Of a DNA stretch of 54,185 nucleotides, positions 8,233 to 17,076 are shown in pieces. The first letter of the stretch is position 1, and each line of letters begins with the position of its first letter. Under the pieces are notes generated by a model. The model had not been told where the DNA came from and made no database searches. It saw nothing but the letters and a program-made list of their open reading frames with translations. This DNA comes from Desulfobulbaceae bacterium (GTDB taxonomy: Bacteria; Desulfobacterota; Desulfobulbia; Desulfobulbales; Desulfocapsaceae). The stretch is taken from positions 1-54,185 of the forward strand of contig QKIH01000083.1 in NCBI GenBank assembly GCA_003249645.1. The letters run 5' to 3'. Position numbers and translations under genes: made by a program.

Positions 8233-9339
8233 ATGCAAATCAATAACCAGCACTACCGAACGATATGGCTTGATCAGGACTCTCCAAAAGAAGTCTGCAT
8301 TATAGATCAGCGCCAGCTGCCGCATAAATTCGTCATTGAAAAACTCGTCAACCTTGATGATGCGATAACCGCTATTAAAGACATGCATGTCCGGGGAGCC
8401 GGGTTAATAGGGGCCACCGCCGGTTACGGCATGTATCTCGCCGCTCTGAACCTTGTCCCTGAAAATTTTGACCAGGAATTGGAAGAAGCAGGAGAACTGC
8501 TCAATCGGAGCCGTCCTACTGCAAAAAATCTCAAATGGGCCGTTGATCGCATTATCAGCGTATCAGCTGAGGTCACAGGCGTTGAAAATAAAATTGAGAG
8601 AATAAAAGAAGAGGCTGCAGCAATTGCCGATGAAGATGCGGAGTTCTGTCGCAGACTCGGTCAACACGGTCTCGCAATTATCAAAGAGCTCAGTGAAAAG
8701 AAAAACGGTGCGCCGGTAAACATTCTGACCCACTGTAATGCCGGCTGGCTCGCCTTTGTCGATTACGGCAGCGCCACCGCCCCGATTTATGCAGCAAGAG
8801 ATGCCGGAATAGCAGTGCATGTCTGGGTCGATGAAACCAGGCCATGGAATCAGGGAGCCAAGCTCACAGCCTGGGAACTGCAGCAGGAAAACATTCCCAA
8901 CACCCTTATCACTGACAATGCCGGCGGCCATCTCATGCAGCGCGGCGATGTTGATATGGTAATTGTCGGCACTGATCGAACAACCTATACAGGAGATGTT
9001 GCAAACAAGATAGGTACCTATCTGAAAGCTCTGGCAGCAAAAGACAACAACATACCGTTTTATGTTGCCCTGCCGTCATCCACCTTCGATTGGCAGACCG
9101 CCAAAGGATCTGACATCCCGATAGAAGAAAGAGACGGAACGGAGATAACAATGGTCAGCGGTCTTGACCGGGATGGTTCTCAGACTACCGTCACTCTCAC
9201 GGCTCCGGGTACCCATGCATTAAATTATAGTTTTGATGTGACTCCTGCCCGCCTGGTTACCGGGCTTATAACTGAAAGAGGGGTAACACCTGCAAATGAG
9301 CAGTCAATTGCAGAGCTGTTCCCGGAAAAGCGAACATAG
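8233..9339 (+). CDS. mtnA: methylthioribose-1-phosphate isomerase family protein
   Basis: This 368-residue protein belongs to the MtnA / eIF2B-alpha-like aldose-ketose isomerase fold. The conserved blocks are present: MHVRGAGLIGA near residue 52, the catalytic-cysteine block ILTHCNAGWLA near residue 168, the E-T-R-P-x-x-x-G-A-x-L-T-A-W-E-L block near 203, and the catalytic-aspartate block VGTDRTTYTGDVANKIGTY near 250. MtnA converts 5-methylthioribose-1-phosphate to the ribulose form in methionine salvage. Two blocks differ from the usual sequence: RGAPAIG is RGAGLIG, and GADRIAANGD is GTDRTTYTGD, so a related sugar phosphate (for example 5-deoxyribose-1-phosphate) is possible. No other salvage gene is adjacent. 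No clear Shine-Dalgarno precedes the ATG. Confidence 0.8.
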   Translation: MQINNQHYRTIWLDQDSPKEVCIIDQRQLPHKFVIEKLVNLDDAITAIKDMHVRGAGLIGATAGYGMYLAALNLVPENFDQELEEAGELLNRSRPTAKNLKWAVDRIISVSAEVTGVENKIERIKEEAAAIADEDAEFCRRLGQHGLAIIKELSEKKNGAPVNILTHCNAGWLAFVDYGSATAPIYAARDAGIAVHVWVDETRPWNQGAKLTAWELQQENIPNTLITDNAGGHLMQRGDVDMVIVGTDRTTYTGDVANKIGTYLKALAAKDNNIPFYVALPSSTFDWQTAKGSDIPIEERDGTEITMVSGLDRDGSQTTVTLTAPGTHALNYSFDVTPARLVTGLITERGVTPANEQSIAELFPEKRT

Positions 9340-9354
9340 GGAGAATGGGCTTTT

Positions 9355-9729
9355 ATGAAAAAAAGGGAAAAAAGGAGATTCATAAGGCAGGATGCCCTTC
9401 ACCTGCTTGACTATCTCGTCGTAGACAGTGAAGGGAAACCCTCGACCTATTCCATGGGACGAACACTTGATATCAGTGAAAACGGGATATTGATGGAAAC
9501 GATTTATCCTATCCCAGCCGGTTCATCGCTGGTTATCACACTCGGCATCGAAGACAACCTCATGGATATCTCCGGTCAGCTGATGCACACAGGCCCTATT
9601 GCAGGCAGATACGCATCCGGGATAGAATTTATCAGAGTGGATAAAGAGGGAAGAAAAATCCTGAACCATTACATAGAAATCTTTCAGGCCAGAAAGAACG
9701 AACTTCTGACCCAAAATGATTATCCGTAA
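9355..9729 (+). CDS. PilZ domain protein, probable c-di-GMP receptor
   Basis: This 124-residue single-domain protein has the two PilZ binding signatures: an arginine-rich segment KRRFIRQD near residue 7 and DISENGILME (D-x-S-x-x-G) near residue 41, followed by the beta-barrel strands and a GIEF element near residue 85. PilZ domains bind cyclic di-GMP and act as adaptors for motility, secretion or polysaccharide synthesis. It follows the mtnA-like gene by 15 nt with GGGAGAATGGG upstream of the ATG, so the two are probably co-transcribed. The convergent neighbour manC suggests, but does not prove, a link to exopolysaccharide control. Confidence 0.85.
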   Translation: MKKREKRRFIRQDALHLLDYLVVDSEGKPSTYSMGRTLDISENGILMETIYPIPAGSSLVITLGIEDNLMDISGQLMHTGPIAGRYASGIEFIRVDKEGRKILNHYIEIFQARKNELLTQNDYP

Positions 9730-9756
9730 AGACCATCGGGACTGACGAGTAAAAGA

Positions 9757-11169
9757 CTATTCTTCCTTACGACCATAAACATCTTCGTAACGAACAATAT
9801 CATCTTCTCCCAGATAACTTCCTATCTGTACCTCGATGATTTCAAGCGGTATGACACCCGGATTTTCGAGGCGGTGAACCACGCCCACAGGGATATAGGT
9901 GGATTCATTTTCATTTAACAGAAAAACGTCTTCGCCGTTGGTCACTTTTGCAGTACCGGTCACGACAACCCAGTGTTCATAACGGTGGTGGTGCATCTGC
10001 AGGCTCAGTTTTGCACCGGGATAAACTTCGATCCGCTTCATTTGATAGCGTTTCTGTTCATCAAGCACGGTATAATTTCCCCAGGGACGATACACCGTTC
10101 TATGTAGCGCAAATTCACTGCGGCCTGCTTTTTTTAACCTGGTAACAATCTTTTTGACTTCCTGCGACTTTGACAGCGGTGCCACCAGAACAGCATCGTC
10201 GGTTTCAACCACCAGCGTATCTTCCAGACCGACTGCTGCAACCAGCGAATTGCCTGAACGGATCAGGCAATTCTTGGTGTCTTCGAGCAGAACATCGCCC
10301 TGGGTTACGTTGCCGTTCTCGTCCTTATCCAGTACCTCCCAGAGCGCCTGCCATGAACCGATATCACTCCAGCCAAGACTTGCTGCAACCACAGCCGCAC
10401 AGCGTGTTTTTTCCATCAGCACATAGTCTATGGAATCGCTTATACAATTTTCCATCTGCTGCTTATTGAAACGGTAGAAGACGCCGTCTCTTGCCCCTTG
10501 GGCAACTGCCTCTCCCATAGCACTGACAATTTCAGGAGCATGCTCCTGCATTTCATTAAGAAATGTACGAACCGTGAATGCAAACATGCCGCTGTTCCAG
10601 AAATAATTACCGCTTTCCAGATACTGGAGGGCTGTTTGCTGATCCGGTTTTTCTTTGAATGATTTGACTGAGTTCCCGTCACCCTGTTCGATATAGCCAT
10701 AGCCGGTCTCAGGCGAGGTCGGCTGAATACCGAATGTAACAATCTGCCCCTGCTCGGCAAGTGCAACCGCTTTAGCAACAGCCTCAGCAAAGGCCTGGGG
10801 TTTAGTGACGATATGATCTGCCGGGAGCACCAGCATCACTGCATCTTCATGTCCTTCACCGGCACAGTAATGGGCGGCCCCGCATATGGCTGGCGCGGTG
10901 TTTTTCCCGACCGGTTCAAGCAGTATGGTGACCTTTTTCACCTCTTCCAGTTCTTCGATCTGCGACTTGGTGATAAATCGATGTTCTTCACCGACAACGA
11001 TGATCGGCTCCATCACACCAGCCAAACCATTGACCCGCAGACAGGTCGTCTGTAAAAGAGAGGTATCATCAGTCAGCTGCAGCAGCTGCTTCGGATAGAG
11101 CTGCCTTGATAAAGGCCATAGTCTCGACCCCGTGCCGCCTGCCAGAATTACCGGAATTATTTTCGTCAT
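9757..11169 (-). CDS. manC: mannose-1-phosphate guanylyltransferase / mannose-6-phosphate isomerase
   Basis: This 470-residue bifunctional enzyme has a nucleotidyltransferase domain (residues about 4-285) with PVILAGGTGSRLWPLSR at the N-terminus, the KQLLQL motif and SFKEKP. The C-terminal cupin domain (about 345-465) has YRPWGNYTVLDE, H-x-H-H-R-x-E-H-W and G-x-x-H-R-L-E-N-P, typical of type II phosphomannose isomerase. It converts mannose-1-phosphate and GTP to GDP-mannose and supplies mannose-6-phosphate from fructose-6-phosphate. I chose the ATG at 11169 because GAGGAA lies 5 nt upstream; the upstream in-frame extension is not conserved. It follows manB by 13 nt in one operon, giving the whole fructose-6-phosphate to GDP-mannose route. 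Confidence 0.94.
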   Translation of the reverse strand: MTKIIPVILAGGTGSRLWPLSRQLYPKQLLQLTDDTSLLQTTCLRVNGLAGVMEPIIVVGEEHRFITKSQIEELEEVKKVTILLEPVGKNTAPAICGAAHYCAGEGHEDAVMLVLPADHIVTKPQAFAEAVAKAVALAEQGQIVTFGIQPTSPETGYGYIEQGDGNSVKSFKEKPDQQTALQYLESGNYFWNSGMFAFTVRTFLNEMQEHAPEIVSAMGEAVAQGARDGVFYRFNKQQMENCISDSIDYVLMEKTRCAAVVAASLGWSDIGSWQALWEVLDKDENGNVTQGDVLLEDTKNCLIRSGNSLVAAVGLEDTLVVETDDAVLVAPLSKSQEVKKIVTRLKKAGRSEFALHRTVYRPWGNYTVLDEQKRYQMKRIEVYPGAKLSLQMHHHRYEHWVVVTGTAKVTNGEDVFLLNENESTYIPVGVVHRLENPGVIPLEIIEVQIGSYLGEDDIVRYEDVYGRKEE

Positions 11170-11182
11170 CAATTTCCTCTTA

Positions 11183-12541
11183 TTATTGTATGTAGGACAG
11201 CAGCTCCTGAGTCTTCTGTTCGAGAAGCGCCTTGTCTCCTCTGGTTTCAACATTGAGCCTCAACAGCGGTTCCGTATTGGATTTACGGATATTGAAACGA
11301 TAGTTGTCAAATGAGACAGACAAACCATCTATGGTATCAATCTCACCATCTTTATACTTTTCTCGAATTGTTGCAATAATCGCATCAGGATCGCTCACTT
11401 TATTATTAATTTCCCCAGAAACAGGGTAGGAAGCGACACGTTCTGCAACAAGTTCGGAAAGTTTTTTACCGGTTCGACACATCAGCGAACAGACCAGCAG
11501 CCATGGGATCATGCCGGAATCACAGTATGCAAAATCGCGAAAGTAGTGATGAGCTGACATCTCTCCGCCATAAAGCCCATCAACGGCTCTCATCTTTTCC
11601 TTTATAAGCGCATGTCCGGTCTGACAGAGAACCGGTTCTCCGCCGGCATTTTTTACCACTTCTATGGTGTTCCAGGTCAACCTCGGATCATGAATGATTT
11701 TACTGCCGGGATGATTCTGCAGCAACTCTTCAGCAAGCAGCCCGACCAGATAATAGCCTTCTATAAAGGTTCCGTCTTCATCCCAGAAAAAACAGCGGTC
11801 AAAATCGCCATCCCAGGCAATGCCCAGATTCGCCCCCGACTCTTTAATCTTCTCTGACGTTTCCTGACGATTTTCGACCAGCAGCGGATTGGGTACGCCG
11901 TTTGGGAATGTTCCGTCAGGCTCGGGATTCATCTTGATAAAGGAAAACGGCAGTTTATTTTCAAGCTGCTCGAGCACCAGCCCGGCACAGCCGTTTCCTA
12001 TGTTTGCAACGATATTAAGCGGCTTAAGGGTATCCGGATCAATATAGGATAGGAGATGATCAATATAAATTTTTCTATGATCGATCTTCTTTTTACTGCC
12101 TTTATTTTCAACGGCCTCCGGGAGATCACCTTGCGTAATCAGCTGACCCATTTTAAACAATCCGGACTCACCGGTAACAGGCTTTGCCCCTTTAACGACA
12201 AATTTAAAGCCGTTATAGTCGGCAGGATTATGACTTGCAGTGACGATAATTCCCCCGTCAACGCCTTCACCTTCAAGACTGAATGCGGCGTGATAGATTT
12301 CTTCGGTTCCGCAAAGACCAAGTAGCAGGACATCGACACCCATATCCGTGAGACCATTCACCAGGGATTCGACAAGACTTTCACTGCTAAGACGCATGTC
12401 ATGCCCAACCACTACTTTGCTCACCTTGTAAACCGAATAAAACGCCCTACCGATATCGTAAGCCAGCTGCGGATTTAACTGGTCGGGAACCCGACCGCGT
12501 ATGTCGTAGGCCTTAAAGCCCGGTGGAAGAGAATAATCCAT
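11183..12541 (-). CDS. manB: phosphomannomutase / phosphoglucomutase
   Basis: This protein of about 452 residues is an alpha-D-phosphohexomutase. It shows [12 protein letters not shown] near the N-terminus, the active-site serine loop [12 protein letters not shown] near residue 100, the metal-binding DGDFDRCFF near residue 235, the sugar-specificity [10 protein letters not shown] near 320 and the phosphate-binding [14 protein letters not shown] near the C-terminus. It interconverts mannose-6-phosphate and mannose-1-phosphate. An in-frame ATG at 12550 sits directly on AGGAA, whereas ATG 12541 has that site 9 nt upstream, so I favour 12541. It diverges from rfbA, with about 118 nt between the start codons. 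Confidence 0.93.
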   Translation of the reverse strand: MDYSLPPGFKAYDIRGRVPDQLNPQLAYDIGRAFYSVYKVSKVVVGHDMRLSSESLVESLVNGLTDMGVDVLLLGLCGTEEIYHAAFSLEGEGVDGGIIVTASHNPADYNGFKFVVKGAKPVTGESGLFKMGQLITQGDLPEAVENKGSKKKIDHRKIYIDHLLSYIDPDTLKPLNIVANIGNGCAGLVLEQLENKLPFSFIKMNPEPDGTFPNGVPNPLLVENRQETSEKIKESGANLGIAWDGDFDRCFFWDEDGTFIEGYYLVGLLAEELLQNHPGSKIIHDPRLTWNTIEVVKNAGGEPVLCQTGHALIKEKMRAVDGLYGGEMSAHHYFRDFAYCDSGMIPWLLVCSLMCRTGKKLSELVAERVASYPVSGEINNKVSDPDAIIATIREKYKDGEIDTIDGLSVSFDNYRFNIRKSNTEPLLRLNVETRGDKALLEQKTQELLSYIQ

Positions 12542-12659
12542 TTTTAGCATTTCCTTTTTGTGTAAGGCTATGTATAGTCAGCACTCGTCTGTAAACAGGA
12601 TACAGGCATCTTATTTAAGACAAAGCCACCCAATATTCAACCAAAACCAATCAATTCAT

Positions 12660-13544
12660 ATGAAAGGAATTATTCTTGCCGGCGGCTCCGGTACCCGGCT
12701 CTACCCCATTACCAAAAGCATCAGCAAGCAGCTCATCCCGGTATATGACAAACCAATGATCTATTATCCGCTTTCTGTCCTCATGATCGCGGGGATTAAA
12801 GAGATCCTTATCATATCAACACCGCACGACTTGCCCACTTTCGAACAGCTGTTTCAGGACGGCTCACAACTCGGCCTGTCGATCAGCTATGCTGTACAGC
12901 CAAGTCCGGATGGACTTGCCCAAGCTTTCATCATCGGCAGAGAATTTATCGGCAATGACCCGGTTGCATTGATCCTTGGCGACAATATTTTCTTCGGTCA
13001 CGGCTTCTCAAATATTGCCAGAGAAAGTGCAAAGCTCACCCAGGGCGGCCTGATTTTCGGTTATCCGGTAAAAGACCCGGAGCGATACGGTGTTGTGGAA
13101 TTTGACCAGAATAATGTGGTTGTCGGCATTGAAGAAAAGCCGCTTAAGCCAAAATCAAAATACGCAGTTCCCGGCCTTTATTTCTACGACAATGAGGTGG
13201 TGAGCATTGCAGAAAATGTCAAACCGTCTCCTCGCGGAGAACTTGAGATTACAGATGTTAACAATGAGTATCTCAGACGGGGCACATTAAAAGTTGAGCC
13301 TCTTGGCCGCGGCTTTTGCTGGCTCGATACAGGAACCCACGAGTCACTGCAGCAGGCGTCGAGTTATGTTCAGGCGGTGCAGGAAAGACAGGGACTGAAG
13401 ATTGCCTGTATTGAAGAAATCGCCTATCAGCTTGGCTACATCAATCTGGATCAACTTGAAAGCCTTGCAGCGGACCTGCTCAAAAACCAGTACGGGAAAT
13501 ACCTGATGGATATTGTCAGGGAAAAAAAAGGAAATCTGATTTAA
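12660..13544 (+). CDS. rfbA: glucose-1-phosphate thymidylyltransferase
   Basis: This 294-residue enzyme makes dTDP-glucose from dTTP and glucose-1-phosphate, the first step toward dTDP-L-rhamnose. The nucleotide-binding signature [18 protein letters not shown] is at residues 8-25, and [28 protein letters not shown] and WLDTGTH are all family-typical. The ATG at 12660 gives the normal length (about 290) and begins MKGIILAGG; an in-frame ATG at 12558 would add a non-conserved 34-residue tail. No Shine-Dalgarno is visible before 12660, which is unusual for this window. rfbB and rfbC are absent, so the pathway must be completed elsewhere. Confidence 0.95.
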   Translation: MKGIILAGGSGTRLYPITKSISKQLIPVYDKPMIYYPLSVLMIAGIKEILIISTPHDLPTFEQLFQDGSQLGLSISYAVQPSPDGLAQAFIIGREFIGNDPVALILGDNIFFGHGFSNIARESAKLTQGGLIFGYPVKDPERYGVVEFDQNNVVVGIEEKPLKPKSKYAVPGLYFYDNEVVSIAENVKPSPRGELEITDVNNEYLRRGTLKVEPLGRGFCWLDTGTHESLQQASSYVQAVQERQGLKIACIEEIAYQLGYINLDQLESLAADLLKNQYGKYLMDIVREKKGNLI

Positions 13545-13545
13545 C

Positions 13546-14448
13546 GTGAACGCTATGAAAATTGCTATAGTAGGTGTAGGCGGTCAGCTTGGGACCGATT
13601 GTGTTAATATTTTTTCAAAAGACCACGAAATTATCGGTCTTGACATGCCGCAAATTGATATCGGTGATCCAGAAAGTGTTAAAAGAGCCATCACCCCGAT
13701 AAAGCCCGATGTTATCATCAACTGCGCCGCATTTACCGCAGTCGATGCCTGTGAAAGCCAAAAAGAACTCGCCATGAAGATCAATGGCGACGGCCCTAAA
13801 TATCTGGCACAGACAGCAGAAGCTCTGGGCAGTCGGTTTGTTCACATTTCAACCGACTATGTTTTCAGTGGCAACAAGCCTATTCCTGAATATTATACCG
13901 AAGATGACGAGGTCGACCCTTTAAGTCAATACGGCATAACAAAACTGGCTGGCGAAAAAGCAGCACTTGAGTATTGCAGCAATACCCTGTGTCTGAGAAC
14001 GGCATGGCTTTATTCCGGATATGGCAAAAACTTCTTGAAAACAATGCTCCGCATGGCTCTTTCTGATCCTGAGCGGGCATTCACCATTGTCAACGATCAG
14101 TATGGATCCCTCACCTGGTCGTATACATTGGCAAAGCAGATTGCGAAACTGCTGGAAACAAACATGACAGGCATCATGCATACCACCTCTGAAGGGTATT
14201 CCACCTGGTATGAGGCTGCCTGCTATTTCCTTGACACCATGGGAGTTAAGCATAATTTTCAACCATGCACCACGGCGGATTATCCGACACCGGCACATCG
14301 TCCAGCCAATTCGCATCTTGAAAACAAGGTGTTAAAAGACGCTGGCATTTCTGTGTTTGTTGATTGGAAAACAGATGTCGACACCTTTGTCGACCAATTC
14401 AAAGACGCCCTGATAAAAGAAGCAAAAGAAATTATCAGTCAGCAGTAA
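13546..14448 (+). CDS. rfbD: dTDP-4-dehydrorhamnose reductase
   Basis: This protein of about 300 residues has the Rossmann motif GVGGQLGTD near the N-terminus, INCAAFTAVDACE near residue 62, the catalytic HISTDYVFSG near residue 103 and YGITKLAGEKA (Y-x-x-x-K) near residue 128. It reduces dTDP-4-keto-L-rhamnose to dTDP-L-rhamnose with NAD(P)H. The first start is GTG at 13546, one base after the rfbA stop codon; an ATG follows three codons later at 13555. The AAGGA at about 13528-13532 is 13 nt from the GTG and 22 nt from the ATG, so I kept the GTG. It is translationally linked to rfbA. Confidence 0.94.
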   Translation: MNAMKIAIVGVGGQLGTDCVNIFSKDHEIIGLDMPQIDIGDPESVKRAITPIKPDVIINCAAFTAVDACESQKELAMKINGDGPKYLAQTAEALGSRFVHISTDYVFSGNKPIPEYYTEDDEVDPLSQYGITKLAGEKAALEYCSNTLCLRTAWLYSGYGKNFLKTMLRMALSDPERAFTIVNDQYGSLTWSYTLAKQIAKLLETNMTGIMHTTSEGYSTWYEAACYFLDTMGVKHNFQPCTTADYPTPAHRPANSHLENKVLKDAGISVFVDWKTDVDTFVDQFKDALIKEAKEIISQQ

Positions 14449-14455
14449 GAAAGTG

Positions 14456-14482
14456 TTCGGGGAGTCAGCCCGGCTCCCCGAA
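14456..14482. terminator. hairpin between convergent rfbD and pilZ genes
   Basis: TTCGGGGAG and CTCCCCGAA form a perfect 9-bp stem with a 9-nt loop. There is no T-run on either side, so it is a weak intrinsic terminator at best. On the minus strand it covers the last codons and stop of the PilZ gene, so it may protect the 3' ends of both mRNAs. Confidence 0.4.
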
Positions 14483-14857
14483 ACCATAGTCTCTTATCAG
14501 CTCTTTCAGACGATCGCGTTCACGATCGAGAAGCGAGTCAATCTGAAAACCGCTAAGATAAAAATCCGGGTTGCCGTCTTCCTTGCACCAACGGCAATTA
14601 GCATCAAACAGCAGTTCCTGGCGTTCTCCGCTTAGAGCAGGCAGACACATGCGAAGTTTATACACGGTATCTTCTGTCATTCTTTTTTCGGTCAATACCA
14701 TCAACCCCTTTGTTGAGAGATCAACCACATGGCCGAAAATTTTGTTGTTCTCCTGACTGAATACCCGCAGATAAAATACAAGATGACGACGATACACAGT
14801 TCTTCTCTGCAACGCTCCGCCATCTTCAGGAACACTTGAAGTTATACTGTCAATCAT
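14465..14857 (-). CDS. PilZ domain protein
   Basis: This 130-residue protein has an R-R-x-x-x-R-R segment (QRRTVYRRH, residues 17-25) and VVDLSTKGLMV (D-x-S-x-x-G, near residue 45), the two cyclic di-GMP contact motifs of the PilZ fold. The C-terminal part has ANCRWCKEDG and SGFQI, the usual late strands. It is the last gene of a compact operon with cvpA and the UPF0280 gene: its ATG is 3 nt from the upstream stop codon and its ribosome site GGGAGAA lies inside that gene. It is a second PilZ protein within 5.5 kb, on the far side of the nucleotide-sugar genes. Confidence 0.82.
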   Translation of the reverse strand: MIDSITSSVPEDGGALQRRTVYRRHLVFYLRVFSQENNKIFGHVVDLSTKGLMVLTEKRMTEDTVYKLRMCLPALSGERQELLFDANCRWCKEDGNPDFYLSGFQIDSLLDRERDRLKELIRDYGFGEPG

Positions 14858-14860
14858 GGC

Positions 14861-15640
14861 TCATTCTCCCAGTCTGATCAGTTTCACATCACCGACTGCA
14901 CCCATCAATTCACCACATATAACTATTGTACCACTTATTTCAGGAAAAGTTCTGGCAATTTGAAGAACGTGTTCGATTTCTTTTTTGCCAGTCTGATTTC
15001 TTCCCACTTCATTTCCCAGCCTGGTGGCCGCCGCATCGGCAATCGCAGTGGAAGCTGCAAGCACTGTCACCGAATCCGCCATCCCGAAGCTGAGTGAATG
15101 CCCAATTTTGCCTGAAGAAGTGCATACGCCCATGGGCATCTGCTCAGGTTTTAACAGCACGCCAACCCGGTTACTTAATGGTGATTCACCAGCGTAAATC
15201 CCTATCTGCACCTCACAACTGCGATGGACAAAAACATCACCGCCATTTTCAACCACTATCTCTTTGCACCCGGTTTGCAGCAGTGCTCTGCCGACATGTT
15301 CTGCCACTGCCCCTGCCACAGCAGCCATCGGTCCCACATTGGCTGCAAGACCTGCCTGGAGCATCTCATGTACAATCCTTGGAGCGGTCGGATCAAGGGG
15401 AAGCGGTAAGAGCGAGGACTGGAATTCCGGGTGGTGATGGATATAATTCTCAAGCTGATTCCGTAAACGAATTACCTGTTGAAGGGCTTCCTCCTCAAGC
15501 TGTCTGTCACAGGTAATATACAGATCCGTTTCCTGTACCCGTACCTCAAAATTATATAATTGCTGATCTCCCATCTGCTGCCGGTACGTTCTTGCAGCAT
15601 AATTTAAGGGATTTATTTTTCTTCTGCTCTGTTTTGCCAC
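14861..15640 (-). CDS. UPF0280 family protein (ApbE-like fold)
   Basis: This 259-residue protein matches the UPF0280 family, which is related to the flavin transferase ApbE. The shared blocks are GPMAAVAGAVAEHVG near residue 102, VVENGGDVFVH near residue 125 and GVCTSSGKIGHSLSFGMADSVTVLA near residue 170. The strongly basic N-terminus (KQSRRK) is not a signal peptide. The biochemical role of the family is not established; an ApbE-like FMN or cofactor transfer activity is only an analogy. It is packed between cvpA and pilZ with 2-3 nt gaps. Confidence 0.82.
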   Translation of the reverse strand: MAKQSRRKINPLNYAARTYRQQMGDQQLYNFEVRVQETDLYITCDRQLEEEALQQVIRLRNQLENYIHHHPEFQSSLLPLPLDPTAPRIVHEMLQAGLAANVGPMAAVAGAVAEHVGRALLQTGCKEIVVENGGDVFVHRSCEVQIGIYAGESPLSNRVGVLLKPEQMPMGVCTSSGKIGHSLSFGMADSVTVLAASTAIADAAATRLGNEVGRNQTGKKEIEHVLQIARTFPEISGTIVICGELMGAVGDVKLIRLGE

Positions 15641-15642
15641 TA

Positions 15643-16224
15643 CTATTCAGCCTGTTTTTTAACGGCTTCGCTAACAGGCTCCAGATACTTCTGCACATCT
15701 TCTATGGAGATCGCCGGCAGCTGCTGCTGAAGAGAGTCCCGCAGCTCAGGATCACGAATCAGTTCTCGACAGAAATCAGTCATTGCATTAAGTCCCGGAC
15801 AGGTTGCACAGCTTCGCAGCATGTCATTTTCAGGTGCCATAATAGTCCCCAGGACCATATGCAACAGGACAATGCAGATAAAGGCCTTGGCCATGCCGAC
15901 AATAGCGCCGAGCAACCGATCAAACCAGCCGGTTATGGTGATCTGTACAACAAATCTCAAGCCCCTGCCGATCAGCATAACAACAAGAAAGGTGGCCGCA
16001 AAAAGCACCACATAGGTGATCAGAAAGACAACTTTTGGATTATCTGATATATCTTTCAAAAAAGGAAATAATCTGTCATTGTACTGACTGGCGATAAAAT
16101 AGCCGAGATATAAGGCAAGCAGGCCGGTTATCTGTCGAATAAAACCAAGCCAGAGTCCTCGACCGAGAAAGAAAAGGACCAGAAACAAAACAACAAAGTC
16201 ATACGGTGTAAAATTCACGTTCAT
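15643..16224 (-). CDS. cvpA: CvpA family membrane protein
   Basis: This 193-residue protein has four predicted membrane segments (residues about 10-30, 31-46, 65-85 and 100-125). The CvpA pattern is visible: N-F-T-P-Y-D in the first helix, G-R-G-L-W-L-G-F-I-R-Q-I-T-G-L, and GWFDRLLGAIVGMAKAF. The C-terminal 70 residues are soluble and include cysteines (CATCPG) not typical of the family core. CvpA is needed for colicin V production in E. coli and for envelope homeostasis more widely; the molecular activity is unknown. It is the first gene of the cvpA-UPF0280-pilZ operon. Confidence 0.85.
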   Translation of the reverse strand: MNVNFTPYDFVVLFLVLFFLGRGLWLGFIRQITGLLALYLGYFIASQYNDRLFPFLKDISDNPKVVFLITYVVLFAATFLVVMLIGRGLRFVVQITITGWFDRLLGAIVGMAKAFICIVLLHMVLGTIMAPENDMLRSCATCPGLNAMTDFCRELIRDPELRDSLQQQLPAISIEDVQKYLEPVSEAVKKQAE

Positions 16225-16298
16225 ATTTTTTATTCCCCTGATATGGCTTTTTATCCAGATCTATGTTCTGCTTTCTTTTCACTAGTTAGCAGGAATAG

Positions 16299-17066
16299 TT
16301 GAAATTGCAACTGATTTTTCTCTTTAGAATGGTGCCAAATTCTTACTTAACACTGCAAAATCTCTTTCCTCCGGATCTTCAGCAGATTAGCCGGTCTGTT
16401 TTCAAACAGGATTTTTTCGTCTCCCTTCTTGAAATCTCACGACTCGTTCAAAACGCCGAGTATTTAAAAAGCTGGCTCAGCAGCAAAGAACACGACGTCT
16501 ATCAATCCTATAAACTTGAAAAAAGAAGAAATGAATATCTGGCAGGTAGGGTATCGGCCAAACTTGCTGTAATGCATGTATTGCCGTGCTCATACAATAG
16601 AACCAGCTTTACGGACATTGAAATCTGCTACGAACCCTCCGGCAGGCCCTACATTTCCCTTCCCGGCAAAACGCCTGAGATGATCGACATTTCAATCTCT
16701 CACAGCGGGCAGTACGGTTGCTGTCTGGCAGCAAATTCACCATGCGGCATTGATATACAATCAGCGGAGACTACACTGGCAAAAGTTCAGGACAGGTTCT
16801 GCACAGATCAGGAAAAAGCCGTACTCGCTGCACAAATCATTGACCTCAAGCAGCTCGCTGTCTTATGGGCAGGGAAAGAGGCCATTAAAAAGCGCTATGG
16901 TAAACATGGCAGCATGCCCGGCTTTCTTGACATTATTCTTCTTCGTGAGCAATCTCTTTCTCAGCATATTCAGCATCTTACTTTTTCACTTTCGCAAACC
17001 GGAGCTGAAATCCAGGTAATAGCAAGTACCATTGACCAATATGCTCTTGCGATGACCATATCATAA
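16299..17066 (+). CDS. 4'-phosphopantetheinyl transferase (Sfp type)
   Basis: This protein of up to 255 residues has the Sfp-type motifs: GRPYISLPG, MIDISISHSGQYG, the Mg-binding CGIDIQ near residue 153 and LWAGKEAIKKRYG near residue 190. It transfers phosphopantetheine from CoA to acyl-carrier-protein-like domains. The start is uncertain: TTG at 16299 has AGGA 4 nt upstream, while ATG at 16329 has no clear ribosome site. The gene lies just upstream of mutM (10 nt gap) and diverges from cvpA. No polyketide, peptide synthetase or acyl carrier gene is in the window, so the target is unknown. Confidence 0.85.
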   Translation: MKLQLIFLFRMVPNSYLTLQNLFPPDLQQISRSVFKQDFFVSLLEISRLVQNAEYLKSWLSSKEHDVYQSYKLEKRRNEYLAGRVSAKLAVMHVLPCSYNRTSFTDIEICYEPSGRPYISLPGKTPEMIDISISHSGQYGCCLAANSPCGIDIQSAETTLAKVQDRFCTDQEKAVLAAQIIDLKQLAVLWAGKEAIKKRYGKHGSMPGFLDIILLREQSLSQHIQHLTFSLSQTGAEIQVIASTIDQYALAMTIS

Positions 17067-17076
17067 TTGAGAGACT

